From assembly GCA_031284665.1 (NCBI GenBank), contig JAITXR010000369.1, forward strand, positions 1 to 5,375: a stretch of DNA of 5,375 nucleotides. Direction: 5' to 3'. Source of the stretch: Paludibacter sp. GTDB lineage: Bacteria > Bacteroidota > Bacteroidia > Bacteroidales > Paludibacteraceae. The translations under genes were made by a program, and so were the position numbers. This document shows, piece by piece, positions 1-5,375 of the stretch. The notes beneath the pieces are model-generated. The model was not told the DNA's origin. It did not search any database and saw only the letters and a program-made list of their open reading frames with translations. Each line of letters opens with the position of its first letter. Position 1 is the stretch's first letter.

Positions 1-139
1 GTTGCACCTTAAATAATGTTGATAATGATGTGATGAGGTTTATGTATGGTGAATCTATAGGCTACTGAGCTTGTTTCGTAAAGAAAATTAGGTAAAAATG
101 AGGTGAGAAGATAATGATAAATGATGAATAGCCCGCATT
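1..139. other. gene-free AT-rich stretch at left edge
   Basis: No gene can be supported here. One forward frame is open from the left edge to a TGA at 66-68 (about 21 residues ending MYGESIGY) and could be the tail of a gene lying outside the window, but nothing in it is recognisable. The rest is rich in GATGATG/ATAATGA-like runs with frequent stops in all frames. It loosely resembles the reverse complement of the CATT-rich degenerate repeats found on both sides of topA, so it may be decayed copies of the same material. Confidence 0.4.
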
Positions 140-167
140 GTAGAGACGCGGTATGCCACGTCTCTAC
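140..167. repeat. GTAGAGACG-type hairpin repeat
   Basis: This is an inverted repeat with 12-base arms around a 4-base loop: GTAGAGACGCGG, TATG, CCACGTCTCTAC. Eleven of 12 positions pair. The single exception is C/A on the + strand, which becomes a G-U wobble in RNA read from the - strand. From memory, hairpins of the GTAGAGACG...CGTCTCTAC type recur in intergenic regions of Bacteroidota and cyanobacteria. That is recall, not a search result. No T-tract follows on either side, so it does not look like an intrinsic terminator. It lies about 280 bp before topA. Confidence 0.75.
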
Positions 168-210
168 GACAAGCAAAACCCTAATATCTTTATCTGAGTG
201 CCTTCCTTTC

Positions 211-238
211 TGGGTTGCTTCGTTCCTAACAATGACGG
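211..238. repeat. TTGCTTCGTTCC...CAATGACG interspersed-type repeat
   Basis: Read on the - strand this stretch has the form CGTCATTG...GGAACGAAGCAACC. It resembles a short dispersed repeat (GTCATTGCGAGGAACGAAGC type) that I recall from many bacterial genomes. The resemblance is from memory and cannot be confirmed with one copy. It is more GC-rich than its surroundings and has no open frame of useful length. Confidence 0.4.
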
Positions 239-270
239 GCGGAGGTTGCTGTTACCTGCCATAATCCGTA

Positions 271-320
271 ATTCTTCATTTCTTCATTTCTTAATTGGCA
301 CATTGTTTATTAGCATATTG
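271..320. repeat. degenerate TTCATT / CACATT repeat, copy 1
   Basis: The stretch has a TTCTTCATTTCTTCATTTC part followed by a GGCACATTG...TAGCATATTG part. The same two-part order occurs at 2971-3005, on the other side of topA. The two copies are similar but not identical. It is low-complexity intergenic sequence of a style seen in environmental Bacteroidota. No function is evident. Confidence 0.45.
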
Positions 321-404
321 TTTAAATTTCAACGTTTTTTGTATTCAAATCATAAAAAAACAAAATTATACCATTAATATTAAGGTTAAATGTTTTACTT
401 TTTG

Positions 405-412
405 TTATTTTG
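405..412 (+). promoter_or_regulatory. possible topA -7 box
   Basis: TTATTTTG matches the Bacteroidota -7 consensus TAnnTTTG at all fixed positions but one. It would give a transcription start near 418-420 and an A-rich leader of about 30 bases before the topA ATG at 451. I find no TTG at the expected -33 distance, so the assignment is tentative. The leader has no Shine-Dalgarno sequence, which is normal for this phylum. Confidence 0.35.
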
Positions 413-450
413 CAGCGCAAAACGAATAAATCAACCGAAAACCAAAAATA

Positions 451-2805
451 ATGTCGAAAAATCTTGTTATTGTAGAATCTCCTGCCAAAGCCAAAACTAT
501 TGGCAAATTTCTGGGCAGCGACTATCAGGTAATGTCGAGTATGGGGCATATCCGCGATTTGAAGGACAAAGAAATCAGTATTGACTTTGCCAATAATTAC
601 AAGCCCGTTTACATAGTAACCCCCGATAAGAAAAAAATTGTTGCCGAATTAAAAAAAGCAAGTGCTGATGCCGATATTGTATGGCTCGCCTCTGATGAAG
701 ACCGCGAAGGAGAGGCAATAGCGTGGCATTTGGCTGACGAACTGAAATTGAAAAGCGACAAAACAAAACGTATTGTGTTTCACGAAATTACAAAAAACGC
801 AATCCTTCGTGCCGTCGAAACTCCCCGCACTATTAATTATAATTTAGTTGATGCCCAGCAGGCGCGGCGCGTACTCGACCGAATTGTGGGTTTTGAACTT
901 TCGCCCGTGCTGTGGCGCAAAGTCAAACCTTCGCTATCGGCAGGGCGTGTGCAGTCGGTTACGGTGCGCCTTGTGGTCGAACGCGAGCGCGAAATCAACC
1001 GCTTTGTTTCCGAAAGTAATTATCGGGTTACTGCAATTTTTAATGGAGTTGATGCTGCCGGAAAACAAGTTACGTTAAAAGCCGAATTGCAGCATAAATT
1101 TGCCACTAAACAGGAGGCGCAACAGTTTCTCGAAAGTGCTAAAAATGCAACGTTTACTATTGATAATATTGAGAAAAAACCTGCAAAAAAATCGCCTGCG
1201 CCACCATTTACTACTTCCACTTTGCAACAGGAGGCATCCCGCAAACTCGGTTATTCGGTAGCATCTACAATGCGAATAGCGCAAAGCCTTTACGAATCGG
1301 GTAAAATTACCTATATGCGTACCGACTCTGTAAATTTGTCGGATTTGGCATTGGGCGCGGCGAAGGCTGAAATCACAGTGTTTGCAGGTGCAAATTACGT
1401 ACATACGCGCAAATTCAACACTCAAAGCAAAGGCGCACAGGAGGCACACGAGGCTATCCGTCCTACTTATCTCAACGAACACAGCATTGATGGAACGCCG
1501 CAGGAAAAGAAACTTTACGAACTGATTTGGAAACGTACAATCGCCTCGCAAATGGCTGATTGTCAATTAGAAAAAACGCTAATTCATATAAATATTTCAA
1601 ACAATAAATATGAATTTATCGCTATGGGCGAAGTTATACTTTTTGATGGATTTCTGAAAGTATATTTGGAATCGACCGACGATGAAACTGAGGATGAAAA
1701 AGAAGGAATTTTGCCCACAATGAAAAAAGGCGAGCAACTTATCTATTCGGAAATTGATGCTCAACAGCGATTTACAATCAAGCCGCCCCGTTACAGTGAG
1801 GCATCGCTGGTGCGTAAACTCGAAGAACTCGGCATTGGGCGACCATCCACCTACGCGCCTACAATATCTACCGTTCAGGCGCGCGGATATGTGGAAAAAG
1901 ACGACCGACCGGCTGAAAAACGCGAGTATAACTTGCTGCAACTCAAAGCCAATAAGATTTCCGACCAAACAAAAACCGAAAATACGGGAGCCGAAAAATC
2001 GAAACTTTTCCCTACCGATATTGGCATTGTGGTAAACGATTTTCTGATTGCCAATTTTCCGGATATTATGAATTATAATTTTACCGCCGAAATTGAAAAG
2101 GATTTTGATAATATTGCCGAAGGTAACGAACTGTGGTATAAATCGATAGATACGTTTTACAAAGGTTTTCATCCCGCAGTCGAAAAGGCTGTAAGCATTA
2201 AAACCGAACATCGCGTAGGCGAAAGAGTACTTGGCACTGACCCGAAAAGTGGTAAACAATTGTCGGTAAAAATTGGGCGTTTTGGACCTGTGGCACAAAT
2301 TGGAACAGCCGATGACGAAGAAAAACCGCTTTTTGCAGCACTCAAAAAAGAGCAAAGTATCGAAAGTATCACTCTCGAACAAGCCATCGAATTATTTAAG
2401 TTGCCACGCGCTTTGGGCAAATACGAAGATAAGGAAATGTCGGTAGGTACAGGGCGTTTTGGTCCTTATGTGAAACACGACGGTAAGTTTTATTCGCTTG
2501 GCAAAGACCTTGACCCAATGGCAGTTTCGGATGAGCAAGCAATCAGAATAATTGAAACAAAACGCGAAACGGAAAAAAATCGCATTATTTCCACGCTTGG
2601 CGAAAATGGTGAAATTCAGGTACTTAACGGTAGATTTGGTGCTTATATTGCTTTTGATAGCAAAAACTACAAAATAATCCCCAAAACTACTGACCCGCAA
2701 AGTCTTACGCTCGAACAGTGTCGCGAAATTATCGCGCAACAACCCGATGCCGGTACAAAAAAGAAAAAATTTATTCCGAGAAAATCAGCAGGCAGTAAGA
2801 AATAA
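451..2805 (+). CDS. topA: DNA topoisomerase I (type IA)
   Basis: Relaxes negatively supercoiled DNA by cutting and rejoining one strand through a 5'-phosphotyrosine link, using Mg2+. The 784 residues open with the TOPRIM domain: VIVESPAKAKTI with catalytic Glu9, and SDEDREGEAIAWH with Asp82 and Asp84. The nucleophile is Tyr288 in GKITYMRTDS, with Arg290 beside it. Further family motifs are LSAGRVQSV (162-170), EAHEAIRP (331-338) and ELGIGRPSTYAPTI (459-472). The C-terminal part carries GRFG repeats (609-612, 669-672, 727-730) of the Toprim_C type and a Lys-rich tail. It has no CxxC zinc ribbons, unlike the E. coli enzyme, and only two cysteines in all. The ATG at 451 puts the TOPRIM motif at the usual distance from the N terminus. 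The gene is complete and probably monocistronic, converging on fmt. Confidence 0.97.
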   Translation: MSKNLVIVESPAKAKTIGKFLGSDYQVMSSMGHIRDLKDKEISIDFANNYKPVYIVTPDKKKIVAELKKASADADIVWLASDEDREGEAIAWHLADELKLKSDKTKRIVFHEITKNAILRAVETPRTINYNLVDAQQARRVLDRIVGFELSPVLWRKVKPSLSAGRVQSVTVRLVVEREREINRFVSESNYRVTAIFNGVDAAGKQVTLKAELQHKFATKQEAQQFLESAKNATFTIDNIEKKPAKKSPAPPFTTSTLQQEASRKLGYSVASTMRIAQSLYESGKITYMRTDSVNLSDLALGAAKAEITVFAGANYVHTRKFNTQSKGAQEAHEAIRPTYLNEHSIDGTPQEKKLYELIWKRTIASQMADCQLEKTLIHINISNNKYEFIAMGEVILFDGFLKVYLESTDDETEDEKEGILPTMKKGEQLIYSEIDAQQRFTIKPPRYSEASLVRKLEELGIGRPSTYAPTISTVQARGYVEKDDRPAEKREYNLLQLKANKISDQTKTENTGAEKSKLFPTDIGIVVNDFLIANFPDIMNYNFTAEIEKDFDNIAEGNELWYKSIDTFYKGFHPAVEKAVSIKTEHRVGERVLGTDPKSGKQLSVKIGRFGPVAQIGTADDEEKPLFAALKKEQSIESITLEQAIELFKLPRALGKYEDKEMSVGTGRFGPYVKHDGKFYSLGKDLDPMAVSDEQAIRIIETKRETEKNRIISTLGENGEIQVLNGRFGAYIAFDSKNYKIIPKTTDPQSLTLEQCREIIAQQPDAGTKKKKFIPRKSAGSKK

Positions 2806-2809
2806 TTAT

Positions 2810-2825
2810 AATTATCCGTATAATT
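2810..2825 (+). terminator. weak AT-only hairpin after topA
   Basis: AATTAT, loop CCGT, ATAATT form a perfect 6-bp stem starting 5 bases after the topA stop codon. The stem is entirely A/T and no T-run follows, so it is a poor intrinsic terminator. It is listed only because it is the sole inverted repeat directly after the stop codon. Confidence 0.2.
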
Positions 2826-2880
2826 CCCTAATGATATAAGCCTCGCAGGACTATCGGGTGGTAGGACGACGTTCATCACT

Positions 2881-2920
2881 GTTCTTCGTGTCTTCTTGCC
2901 TTTGTGTCTTCGTGTTCAAA
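2881..2920. repeat. TTCGTGTCTT low-complexity repeat
   Basis: The stretch is built from variants of a CTTCGTGTCTT / CTTTGTGTCTTCGTG word, and its reverse complement reads as ACACGAAGACACAAAGGC-type sequence. I recall such stretches as common intergenic repeats in Bacteroidota and other phyla, from memory only. It lies between the convergent ends of topA and fmt. No coding or terminator structure is visible, and GGGACAGAGGGGACA follows at 2943-2957. Confidence 0.45.
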
Positions 2921-2970
2921 AAATGTCTTTTCTTTCTTTTTTGGGACAGAGGGGACATTAACCGCTCTTA

Positions 2971-3005
2971 ATTTCTTCATTCCTTCATTGACACATTAGC
3001 ACATT
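2971..3005. repeat. degenerate TTCATT / CACATT repeat, copy 2
   Basis: TTTCTTCATTCCTTCATTG is followed by ACACATTAGCACATT. The order of parts matches the copy at 271-320 in the same orientation, with several substitutions and a length difference. It ends a few bases before the fmt stop codon. Confidence 0.45.
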
Positions 3006-3013
3006 TTACATTA

Positions 3014-3952
3014 TTAATGTCGTAGTCCACGCAGTAATTCACCAATTTCCATTCGTTTTTTTCCTGCTGCCTGAACATTTTTTAGAACAATAAAACCGTC
3101 ATTTACAGCCACTTTGGCGTATTTTTTCATATCGCTTACAATTGTGCCGGTCGGTAAATTGTGAGCGATAATTTCTTTGTCGCTTTCGTAAATTTTTATT
3201 TCTATTGCATCAACATCCGGCACAAAATTCAGTGCAGCCCAAGCCGTAGGATAAGGACTTAATCCCCGAATAAAATTGTAAACCTGCTGAGCCGACTGCT
3301 GCCAATCGATTTTGCAAGTTTCGCGAAAAAGTTTTGGCGCAGTTTTTTGTAATAAAGTCTCGTCGGCAAGTTCTTGTTGGTCAATGCTTTGAATGCTGTT
3401 GTTAATGATTAAATCTATTGTTTTACACACAAGTTTTGCGCCGATTGTCATAAGTGCATCGTGAATAGTTTCGGCATTATCGCTATCTGAAATTGCAATT
3501 TTTTCCTGCAAAATAATTTTTCCGGTATCAATTTTACTGTCAATAAAAAATGTAGTAACTCCGGTTTGACGTTCGCCGTTAATAATCGCCCAATTTATCG
3601 GCGCAGCACCGCGATAAGCCGGCAACAACGATGCGTGAAGATTGAAAGTGCCAAAACGTGGCATTTGCCAAACTTCCGACGGCAACATCCGAAACGCCAC
3701 AACCACCTGAACATCGGCTTTCCACTCGGCAAGAGCAGCAATAAAGGCTTTATCTTTCATTTTTTCGGGTTGCAGGATTGGCAAATTTTGCGCAAGCGCA
3801 TATTGTTTTATCGCCGATTGCTGAACTCGATAGCCGCGCCCTGCCGGCTTGTCGGGCTGAGTAACCACGCCTGCCACATCGTAACCGTTTTCGACCAAAG
3901 CCCGTAAACTTGCAACCGCAAAATCGGGCGTTCCCATAAATACTATTCTCAT
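3014..3952 (-). CDS. fmt: methionyl-tRNA formyltransferase
   Basis: Transfers a formyl group from 10-formyltetrahydrofolate to the amino group of methionine on initiator tRNA, allowing normal translation initiation in the cytoplasm. The protein has 312 residues, the usual family length. It opens with MRIVFMGTPDFAV and has the folate and catalytic region FNLHASLLPAYRGAAPINWA at 103-122. Asn104, His106 and Asp142 (in IDTGK) correspond to the catalytic Asn, His and Asp of the E. coli enzyme. The C-terminal tRNA-binding domain is marked by FIRGLSPYPTAWAAL at about 227-241. SLLPAYRGAAPIN separates it from the related purN and arnA families by context. The start at 3952 gives the canonical N terminus and lies 19 bases below an exact -7 box. 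There is no def or priA partner within view. Confidence 0.96.
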   Translation of the reverse strand: MRIVFMGTPDFAVASLRALVENGYDVAGVVTQPDKPAGRGYRVQQSAIKQYALAQNLPILQPEKMKDKAFIAALAEWKADVQVVVAFRMLPSEVWQMPRFGTFNLHASLLPAYRGAAPINWAIINGERQTGVTTFFIDSKIDTGKIILQEKIAISDSDNAETIHDALMTIGAKLVCKTIDLIINNSIQSIDQQELADETLLQKTAPKLFRETCKIDWQQSAQQVYNFIRGLSPYPTAWAALNFVPDVDAIEIKIYESDKEIIAHNLPTGTIVSDMKKYAKVAVNDGFIVLKNVQAAGKKRMEIGELLRGLRH

Positions 3953-3971
3953 TGTAGTTTGTTTTTTCTGA

Positions 3972-3979
3972 CAAAAATA
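3972..3979 (-). promoter_or_regulatory. fmt -7 box
   Basis: Read on the - strand, TATTTTTG is an exact match to the Bacteroidota -7 consensus TAnnTTTG. It would place the transcription start about 12-14 bases before the fmt ATG. A -33 TTG at the expected spacing is not evident. The position, facing away from the divergent gene's own -7 box, supports a genuine promoter. Confidence 0.5.
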
Positions 3980-4042
3980 ATATGTTTTTGCGAATGATTA
4001 AAGGAATTTTGAAAAATTAGTTCAAATTTTCGAGAAAAACCT

Positions 4043-4050
4043 TAACTTTG
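4043..4050 (+). promoter_or_regulatory. -7 box for the MBL-fold hydrolase gene
   Basis: TAACTTTG is an exact TAnnTTTG match 27 bases before the preferred ATG at 4078. A small perfect inverted repeat, TTTTC-GA-GAAAA (4027-4038), lies just upstream, where a regulator could bind, though AT-rich sequence yields such pairs by chance. There is no clear -33 TTG at normal spacing. Confidence 0.5.
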
Positions 4051-4077
4051 CGCTCGAAATAAAAAAAATAAGTGCGA

Positions 4078-4881
4078 ATGGATGAATTGTGTTTTCAAAG
4101 TTTTGGAAGTGGCAGCAGCGGAAATTGCTATTATATAGGAAATTCACGACAAGGAATATTGATTGATGCAGGAATTTCGCCACGACGAATAAAGCAAAAT
4201 TTGCGGCAGTCGGGGCTTGATTTGTGCAATATTCTTGCAGTTTTTGTTACCCATGCTCATTACGACCATATTAAATTTGTGAGTGCATTAGGCGAAAAAT
4301 ATAATATTCCGGTTTATTCAACGGAAATTGTTCATCGGTCGATAGAAGGGAATGCACGCTCCGTTCCGAAACTTGTACAGTCGAAACGCCTGATTGAAAA
4401 AGGAATAAAAACGCCAATTTCCGATTTTATGATAACTGCTTTTGAAGTTTCGCACGATGTGGCGCAATGTCTTGGCTATACTGTTGAGTATCAAGGGAAA
4501 CGCTTTACTGTTGCTACCGATTTAGGCTTTATTGGCAACGAGGTTGCAGAACATATTAAAAATGCCGATTTTTTAGTAATTGAAGCCAATTACGACCATC
4601 AAATGCTTCGCGAAGGTAAATATCCTTACGAACTGAAAGAAAGGATTGATTCCAATTACGGGCATTTGTGTAACGACCAAACAGGAAAATTTTTGGCGGA
4701 AAATTATCATAAAAAACTCAAAAATGTTTTTCTTTGCCATTTGAGCAACGAAAATAATCGCCCCGAAATTGCATATTCAACCGTAAAAAGTTATTTGGAA
4801 CAAAAACAAATAGAAGTAGGTGTTGATATTCAACTCATTACGCTTGAACGGTTTGCACCTTCTCAATTTTATCGATTTTAA
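4078..4881 (+). CDS. metallo-beta-lactamase-fold hydrolase, YycJ/WalJ-like
   Basis: A probable metal-dependent hydrolase of 267 residues. Numbered from the ATG at 4078, the FGSGSSGNCYYI strand is at 9-20 and the signature THAHYDH at 58-64. Likely two-metal ligands are His59, His61, Asp63, His64, His126 (VSHD), Asp148 (ATDLG) and His221 (LCHLSN). The later block with IEANYD and GHLCN is typical of the YycJ/WalJ branch, whose characterised members are linked to exonuclease activity and DNA repair or cell-wall control in Firmicutes. The role in Bacteroidota is inferred only. There is no signal peptide, so it should be cytoplasmic. An in-frame GTG at 4072 would add two residues; ATG is preferred because the conserved strand begins a few residues later and it is the stronger start codon. 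It is transcribed divergently from fmt. Confidence 0.88.
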   Translation: MDELCFQSFGSGSSGNCYYIGNSRQGILIDAGISPRRIKQNLRQSGLDLCNILAVFVTHAHYDHIKFVSALGEKYNIPVYSTEIVHRSIEGNARSVPKLVQSKRLIEKGIKTPISDFMITAFEVSHDVAQCLGYTVEYQGKRFTVATDLGFIGNEVAEHIKNADFLVIEANYDHQMLREGKYPYELKERIDSNYGHLCNDQTGKFLAENYHKKLKNVFLCHLSNENNRPEIAYSTVKSYLEQKQIEVGVDIQLITLERFAPSQFYRF

Positions 4882-4931
4882 TAAGAGTATGGTAATTTTG
4901 TGTAATTTTGTTTATTTTGTGGTTATTAAAA
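4876..4931 (+). terminator. long-loop inverted repeat at the end of the MBL gene
   Basis: TTTTAATAA (4876-4884, containing the stop codon) is the exact reverse complement of TTATTAAAA (4923-4931), with a 38-base T/G-rich stretch between. It could fold at the transcript end, but the all-A/T stem and long loop make termination doubtful. Confidence 0.2.
4892..4920 (+). repeat. tandem 10-bp repeat carrying -7-like boxes
   Basis: GTAATTTTGT occurs twice head to tail (4892-4901 and 4902-4911). A third, degenerate unit, TTTATTTTGT, overlaps by one base and ends at 4920. The first two each contain TAATTTTG, an exact match to TAnnTTTG, and the third contains the near match TTATTTTG. This may be chance in T-rich sequence, or a promoter cluster reading toward the DAHP synthase gene about 300 bp away. 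Confidence 0.5.
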
Positions 4932-4990
4932 CTCTAACAGGTGAGGTGTGAAAAATTTAATGTTAATTAAAAAAATATTCGTTCCAAAAT

Positions 4991-5140
4991 TTCCCGTAGG
5001 GAATATATATCAATAGAAAACGCAACACCATAAGCCCCAATTCTCCGTAGGAGATTCACACACAAAAAAACGTGAAAGTTCTACGAGTTTTTGTTACATT
5101 GTGGCAATTGATTTCTATTGATATGAATGCCCGCTGGGCA
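4991..5140. repeat. 150-bp inverted-pair hairpin element
   Basis: Two copies of a roughly 70-base unit face each other. The left unit has hairpin TTCCC-GTA-GGGAA (4991-5003), a 3-base gap, ATATCAATAGAAA (5007-5019), a 22-base spacer, hairpin TCTCC-GTA-GGAGA (5042-5054), then TTCACAC. The right unit, read on the - strand, has hairpin TGCCC-AGC-GGGCA (5140-5128), a 3-base gap, the identical ATATCAATAGAAA (5124-5112), a similar spacer, CTCGTAGAAC in place of the second hairpin, then TTTCACG (5077-5071). The halves meet at an A-run (5062-5070). There is no transposase gene or long open frame inside. It resembles paired REP-like or MITE elements mobilised in trans, and I recall CCGTAGG-bearing intergenic repeats in Bacteroidota. 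Family identity is unproven. Confidence 0.7.
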
Positions 5141-5214
5141 AAACACCCTACAAATAACTAACCCTAACAGAGTTGATTAAAAATGAATATAAATCATAAA
5201 AAATTGCAAAAATA

Positions 5215-5375
5215 ATGAACTTACAACCCATAGTCTTCGAAGGTTTAAGCAACGAACGCCCGCTAATAATCGCCGGACCGTGCAGTGCCGAAACCGAAGA
5301 ACAAACTTTCGATACGGCAAAACGGCTGTCGCAGGCAGGAATAAAAATTTTTCGCGCCGGAGTGTGGAAACCGCG
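5215..5375 (+). CDS. DAHP synthase / chorismate mutase type II, 5' part
   Basis: The first 53 codons of a gene that runs off the right edge. The protein should condense phosphoenolpyruvate with erythrose 4-phosphate to DAHP, the first step of the shikimate pathway. In Bacteroidota, proteins with this start are usually fused to a C-terminal chorismate mutase, about 350 residues in all; that part is not visible here. Evidence is the N-terminal strand PLIIAGPCSAETEEQ (16-30), with the GPCSAE motif of the DAHP/KDO8P synthase fold, and IFRAGVWKP (45-53), which matches the chorismate-mutase-linked branch better than KDO8P synthase (GPCVIES type). The ATG at 5215 lies at the expected distance from AGPCS and has an A-rich, SD-free leader. 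No convincing promoter box lies directly upstream. Confidence 0.88.
   Translation, partial: MNLQPIVFEGLSNERPLIIAGPCSAETEEQTFDTAKRLSQAGIKIFRAGVWKP

Noticed and set aside
1075..1566. A 163-codon open frame on the - strand inside topA
   Set aside because: Shadow of the topA active-site region; the composition is Cys/Arg-rich and unlike a real protein, with no promoter or family motif.
1597..2382. A 261-codon open frame on the - strand inside topA
   Set aside because: It lies antisense to a topA with intact catalytic motifs, its translation is rich in Phe, Arg and Cys with no recognisable domain, and it is explained by topA codon bias.
3008..3020. ACATT-ATT-AATGT inverted repeat overlapping the fmt stop, as a terminator
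   Set aside because: A 5-base A/T-rich stem with no T-run on the - strand; too weak to call.
3566..3907. A 113-codon open frame on the + strand within fmt
   Set aside because: Antisense to the conserved N-terminal domain of fmt; no motif or supporting start context.
4991..5140. The repeated units as a CRISPR array or riboswitch
   Set aside because: Only two units, inverted rather than direct, with no regular spacers and no cas genes; no known riboswitch core is recognisable.
4934..5170. CTAACAG at 4934-4940 and 5164-5170 as a target-site duplication of the hairpin element
   Set aside because: The copies lie 50 and 23 bases away from the element ends rather than abutting them, so a 7-base match is probably chance.
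5183..5215. A 10-codon frame (MNINHKKLQK) whose stop overlaps the DAHP synthase ATG as TAATG, a possible leader peptide
   Set aside because: It contains no Phe, Tyr or Trp codons, as an aromatic attenuator would need, and there are no competing hairpins around it; A-rich sequence explains it.

Overview
The window looks like a piece of a Bacteroidota chromosome, most likely from the Bacteroidales side of the phylum. The protein sequences support this: a TopA with C-terminal GRFG repeats and no Cys zinc ribbons, a Fmt with VVAFRMLPSEVW, and a chorismate-mutase-type DAHP synthase opening with AGPCSAETEEQ and RAGVWKPR. The base composition is AT-rich, Shine-Dalgarno sites are lacking, and exact copies of the Bacteroidota -7 box TAnnTTTG sit before two genes. 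The genus cannot be settled from this sequence.

Layout: positions 1-450 hold no gene I can support, but contain three different short interspersed-type repeats, followed by a topA leader. topA (451-2805, +) is complete. A 208-bp spacer between convergent gene ends (2806-3013) carries two more low-complexity repeat-like stretches. fmt (3014-3952, -) is complete. A 125-bp divergent promoter region separates it from a complete YycJ/WalJ-like metallo-beta-lactamase-fold hydrolase gene (preferred start 4078, end 4881, +). A 333-bp spacer follows (4882-5214), holding tandem 10-bp repeats and a 150-bp element made of two inverted copies of a hairpin-bearing unit. The window ends inside the first 53 codons of a DAHP synthase/chorismate mutase gene (5215 onward, +).

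The four genes are housekeeping functions: DNA supercoiling, initiator tRNA formylation, a probable nuclease-type hydrolase, and entry to the shikimate pathway. They do not form an obvious pathway or operon, and each appears to have its own transcription start. I see no defence system, CRISPR array, integrase or transposase gene, tRNA or rRNA. The material most worth a second look is in the spacers, above all the inverted-pair element at 4991-5140, whose hairpins differ by paired substitutions that keep the stems intact.
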